Origin: JAJYSO01 sp964495935 | GTDB taxonomy: Bacteria > Bacteroidota > Bacteroidia > Flavobacteriales > Flavobacteriaceae | Length of the DNA stretch: 18,118 nt | Direction of reading: 5' to 3' | NCBI GenBank assembly: GCA_964495935.1 | Contig: CAZBXQ010000062.1 | Span: forward strand, 1 to 18,118 | Shown: positions 15,944 to 18,118 of the stretch, piece by piece | Layout of the letters: every line of letters begins with the position of its first letter | Position numbering within the stretch: the first letter of the stretch is position 1 | Position numbers and translations under genes: made by a program | The notes under the pieces: model-generated | Told to the model about the DNA's origin: nothing | Database searches by the model: none | What the model saw: only the letters and a program-made list of their open reading frames with translations

Positions 15944-16181
15944 TGACCTTCCCTAAATAGTGTGATATTTGAACTTGGAATTGAAGTGTGTGAGATGTAT
16001 ATTTAGTGCTTGACGAGAACTTTTTATACTTTTTTCCACTCTACTCACTATATCCAATCGGTAAGATTTTTTTCGTACAATCATATTTAAAAGCTTCTAA
16101 ATCTTTATTTATTAGAAAAGTTGATGGTCTGGCATGAATGATACCAAAACGGAAAGAAACCGTCCAACAATTGACAATTAA
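15944..16181. other. Intergenic DNA before the GNAT gene
   Basis: AT-rich sequence with no gene seen. A small hairpin ACGG-AAAGAAA-CCGT precedes the GNAT start by about 20 nt. This is probably the border between the core region and the acquired block. Confidence 0.4.
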
Positions 16182-16646
16182 ATGACAAATTTAATTACAA
16201 TACGAGAATACGAGTCGAAGGATAAAAATGAAGTCATTCATTTAATAAGGTTAAATACGCCTAAATATTTCGCAACTGGCGAAGAAGAAGACTTAAACGA
16301 ATATTTGGAGATAAAAAGAGAACTCTATTATGTACTACTTTCTAACGAAAAAATTGTTGGTTGTGGTGGAATAAATTTCGCCGAAAAGAAAACCATTGGA
16401 AAAATAAGCTGGGATATTTTCCATCCGGAATATCAAGGTAAATCATTAGGAACTCGACTTTTAAATTATAGAATTGAACGGTTAAGAGCATTTAAAAGTG
16501 TCAAAAAAATCACAGTCAGAACTTCTCAAATGGCGTATAAATTTTATAAAAAGCAAGGTTTTGAACCATTTGAAATTGTAAAGGATTATTGGGCTGACGG
16601 ATTCGATTTATACAAAATGAGCTATAAACTCAGTGCCGATGCATAA
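16182..16646 (+). CDS. GNAT family N-acetyltransferase
   Basis: This 154-residue single-domain GNAT enzyme transfers acetyl from acetyl-CoA to an amine, with unknown acceptor. Visible elements are the N-terminal strand ITIREYESKDKNEV, KIVGCGGINF (strand beta-4 region) and the acetyl-CoA pyrophosphate-binding loop HPEYQGKSLG at residues 81-90 (QxxxxG). The C-terminal KFYKKQGFEPFEIV is the usual motif-B tail. It is intact and complete for the family. It lies in an AT-rich block with other small accessory genes (a broken GNAT gene, Crp/Fnr, SMR), typical of genes gained by transfer. Resistance or toxin-like roles cannot be told from sequence. Confidence 0.88.
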   Translation: MTNLITIREYESKDKNEVIHLIRLNTPKYFATGEEEDLNEYLEIKRELYYVLLSNEKIVGCGGINFAEKKTIGKISWDIFHPEYQGKSLGTRLLNYRIERLRAFKSVKKITVRTSQMAYKFYKKQGFEPFEIVKDYWADGFDLYKMSYKLSADA

Positions 16647-16856
16647 ATTAATCATAGAAAAACGGCAAGCAAAAGGATTTGTCAGAGTTGCAAAAATTGT
16701 GTATCGATTCGATACATATAATATGTCGAAAAGTTTATAATTCAAAGCAATTAATGGCGTGGACTTCAAAACTAAAAGACAATTTATTTTGGGAAACGTT
16801 GTTTAAAACCCAATCTATTTTAATTGCCAAAAGAAATGATAAACCAGTTGGTTTTC
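16639..16856 (+). pseudogene. Broken second GNAT acetyltransferase (frameshift plus 3' truncation)
   Basis: From ATG 16639, overlapping the previous stop, the frame reads MHKLIIEKRQAK. The protein then continues in another frame as DLSELQKLCIDSIHIICR, then KQLMAWTSKLKDNLFWETLF and SILIAKRNDKPVGF. Removing one A from the AAAA run at 16671-16674 joins these into a normal GNAT N-terminal half, so a 1-nt homopolymer insertion is inferred. The homology stops at PVGF, before the acetyl-CoA-binding motif, where a GC-rich palindrome begins. The gene therefore lacks the catalytic core and cannot work. The reconstruction rests on recalled similarity to flavobacterial GNAT N-termini and was not aligned here. 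Confidence 0.7.
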
Positions 16857-16873
16857 CCTGCCTGTCAGGCAGG
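16857..16873. repeat. GC-rich palindrome at the end of the broken GNAT gene
   Basis: CCTGCCTG-T-CAGGCAGG is a perfect inverted repeat with a 1-nt centre. It is followed by the GC-rich TTTGCCCACCGTAGCG. It contrasts sharply with the AT-rich surroundings and sits exactly where GNAT homology ends, suggesting an inserted palindromic unit. Confidence 0.7.
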
Positions 16874-16895
16874 TTTGCCCACCGTAGCGTCAAGC

Positions 16896-16912
16896 CATAA
16901 CCTGTTATGTGC
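16896..16912. repeat. Hairpin and left boundary of the Crp/Fnr-SMR unit
   Basis: CATAAC-CT-GTTATG is a perfect 6-bp inverted repeat. Its right arm, extended as GTTATGTGC (16904-16912), is the reverse complement of GCACATAAC at 17917-17925 beyond the SMR gene. The motif does not fit the integron attC core consensus well. Confidence 0.5.
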
Positions 16913-16936
16913 TATGCCTAAAGAACAAAATACGAA

Positions 16937-17500
16937 ATGAATATAGACCAAATACTTGATAAAATATATGCACTTTCAAATACCTCAAAACAGGAACTTA
17001 AACAGAGTATAACCGAAGTTGATTTCCCAAAAGGACATATTTTATTAAGAGCCGAAAAAATTGAACGAAGCATTTTTTTTATGAAGAAAGGAATTGCCCG
17101 AGTTTATACCCATACGGCAGAAAATGAAATAACATTTTTATTCTGCAAAGAAGGAGACACCATTGTTTCTATGAAAAGCTATGTCCTCAATCAAAAAGGT
17201 TACGAAAATGTTGAATTATTGGAAGATTCCGAATTATACGAGTTGAAAACCGAAAAACTTCAAAAGCTTTTTGAGAAAGATATTCATATTGCCAATTGAG
17301 CCAAGAGATTTGCAGAACAGGAACTCATAAAAACAGAAGAACGTTTTATTTCCCGACAATTTCGAACCGCAAAAGAACGATATAGAGATCTTCTAAGAGA
17401 CAATCCCGATTTAATACGGCGCGTTCAATTGGGTTATATTGCTTCTTATTTAGGAATAACCCAAGTAAGCCTAAGCCGAATCCGAGCCGACATAAAATAA
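16937..17500 (+). pseudogene. Crp/Fnr family transcriptional regulator interrupted by an in-frame TGA
   Basis: From ATG 16937 the frame spans 187 codons with one internal TGA at 17297-17299 (codon 121) and ends at TAA 17498-17500. The first 120 residues form a cyclic-nucleotide-binding-like beta-roll (VDFPKGHILLRAEK, IFFMKKGIARVY, ITFLFCKEGDTIVS, YELKTEKLQKLF). After the TGA the same frame gives AKRFAEQELIKTEERFISRQ and the winged HTH RRVQLGYIASYLGITQVS (about codons 161-178). The stop replaces a residue that is Trp in relatives as I recall them (IANW), consistent with TGG to TGA. The truncated product lacks DNA binding. Such regulators commonly precede SMR pump genes in flavobacteria. Confidence 0.85.
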
Positions 17501-17573
17501 ATTCCTTTTTTATCATTTGTAAAAAGAAATCCTGATTTCAATTCTGAACTTTGTCCAAAAAATATAGAGCAGA

Positions 17574-17900
17574 ATGAATTGGGTTATTTTAATCGTTGCA
17601 GGCTTATTTGAAATAGCTTTTGCATCGTGTTTAGGAAAGGCAAAAACGGCCACAGGAAATGAAGTTTATTTATGGTATGCAGGGTTTATAATCGCACTTA
17701 CGATAAGTATGTCTCTTTTAGTGAAAGCAACCCAAACGTTACCAATTGGAACAGCTTATGCCGTTTGGACAGGAATTGGAGCTGTCGGAACAGTTTTAAT
17801 CGGAATAGTAGTTTTTAAAGAGCCGGCAACATTTTTACGTTTACTGTTCATAACCACTTTAATTGGCTCAATTATTGGTCTAAAAGTCGTATCGAGTTAA
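17574..17900 (+). CDS. SMR family exporter of the SugE/Gdx (guanidinium) type
   Basis: This 108-residue protein has four transmembrane helices at about residues 2-20, 31-51, 57-78 and 84-105. The essential acidic residue is E13 in AGLFEIAF. The helix-3 motif LPIGTAYAVWTGIGAVGT (56-73, with Y62 and W65) matches SugE/Gdx guanidinium exporters more than EmrE/Qac drug pumps. Position 16 is Phe, whereas E. coli SugE has Trp nearby, so substrate range may differ. It would work as an antiparallel dimer at the inner membrane, exchanging protons for a small cation. It lies 73 nt after the broken Crp/Fnr gene, its likely former regulator. I saw no guanidine riboswitch in the short leader. Confidence 0.93.
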   Translation: MNWVILIVAGLFEIAFASCLGKAKTATGNEVYLWYAGFIIALTISMSLLVKATQTLPIGTAYAVWTGIGAVGTVLIGIVVFKEPATFLRLLFITTLIGSIIGLKVVSS

Positions 17901-17916
17901 AGAATAAGACGCACAA

Positions 17917-17925
17917 GCACATAAC
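17917..17925. repeat. Right boundary repeat of the Crp/Fnr-SMR unit
   Basis: GCACATAAC is the exact reverse complement of 16904-16912, bracketing a 1-kb two-gene unit. At 9 nt a chance match is possible. Confidence 0.4.
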
Positions 17926-18008
17926 GAACGGTTTACCAAAAGTGGTAATAATTGAATCCATTCACTATTTTTTGTAACTTGTTAAAAATCAACATCTTGT
18001 GAGTGTAT

Positions 18009-18060
18009 TCAAATAAACCGTATTGAATTCACTACACAGAATATCTCTGAAATTTCAGTT
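18009..18060 (+). repeat. Dispersed repeat family 2, copy 2
   Basis: Positions 18009-18031 match the reverse complement of 7551-7573 at 22 of 23 bases. A second match, GAAATTTCAGTT at 18049-18060, follows a spacer of different length. Confidence 0.7.
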
Positions 18061-18118
18061 ATCAATCGATTCTATATTAATTGATTGCTTAATGTTTTAC
18101 CTAAGAATAAATAAGCAG

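Larger units (their letters stand above)
17901..18118. other. AT-rich intergenic tail of the window
   Basis: No gene is seen. It contains GCACATAAC (17917-17925), a 6-bp hairpin TTACCA-AAAG-TGGTAA (17933-17948) that lacks a T-run and is therefore a poor terminator, and repeat family 2 copy 2 (18009-18060). Confidence 0.5.

Noticed and set aside
16896..17925. Classical integron attC sites flanking the Crp/Fnr-SMR unit
   Set aside because: The flanking motif does not fit the RYYYAAC/GTTRRRY core pattern, and no integrase is present.
17933..17948. Hairpin TTACCA-AAAG-TGGTAA as the SMR terminator
   Set aside because: It is AT-rich with only 6 bp and no following T-run, so termination is not supported.

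Overview
The window looks like chromosomal DNA of a member of the Flavobacteriaceae (phylum Bacteroidota), at contig or scaffold quality. Supporting signs are a GLPGLI-family secreted protein next to a TonB-receptor-like barrel, carboxypeptidase-regulatory-like secreted proteins, a stand-alone S23/four-helix-bundle gene, a DUF2911 protein, AT-rich intergenic DNA, few Shine-Dalgarno sequences, and several TAnnTTTG boxes of the Bacteroidota -7 type. Two runs of exactly 100 N (5300-5399 and 7587-7686) are assembly gaps, so distances across them are not known.

Layout. 1-920: the edge of an unidentified partial ORF, a dispersed repeat, and a secreted beta-rich (probably outer-membrane) protein. 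914-4898 (minus strand): a cell-envelope locus running GLPGLI protein, then an 892-residue TonB-receptor-like barrel, then a small AhpD/carboxymuconolactone-decarboxylase-like protein. 4899-5492: AT-rich DNA without a gene, with an assembly gap and a second copy of the dispersed repeat. 5493-6874 (minus): two very small membrane proteins read in tandem, and a secreted carboxypeptidase-regulatory-like protein. 6978-7809: a decayed DUF4143 ATPase remnant, the second gap, and a strong terminator.

7810-13832 (minus) is the metabolic core. It is a fatty-acid beta-oxidation operon in the order 3-hydroxyacyl-CoA dehydrogenase/enoyl-CoA hydratase fusion, thiolase, acyl-CoA dehydrogenase, ending at the terminator at 7752-7784. 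Together these supply all four steps of the beta-oxidation cycle. An S23-family four-helix-bundle gene, framed by AT-rich inverted repeats, sits between the fusion and the thiolase and looks like an insertion into the operon. Divergent to it are cytidylate kinase (GTG start) and a secreted DUF2911-TPR protein on the plus strand.

15902-18118 is accessory in character: a GTAG-rich tandem repeat, an intact GNAT acetyltransferase, a second GNAT gene broken by a frameshift and truncated at a GC-rich palindrome, a Crp/Fnr regulator interrupted by a single in-frame TGA, and an intact SugE/Gdx-type SMR exporter. The Crp/Fnr-SMR unit is bracketed by a 9-nt inverted repeat. A second dispersed repeat has one copy at 18009 and an inverted copy beside the gap at 7587.

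I found no CRISPR array, rRNA, tRNA, complete IS element or phage gene. Nothing here is clearly a new multi-gene system. The least explained items are the S23 insertion with its inverted repeats, the two dispersed repeat families that abut the assembly gaps, and the degraded cassette-like 3' region.
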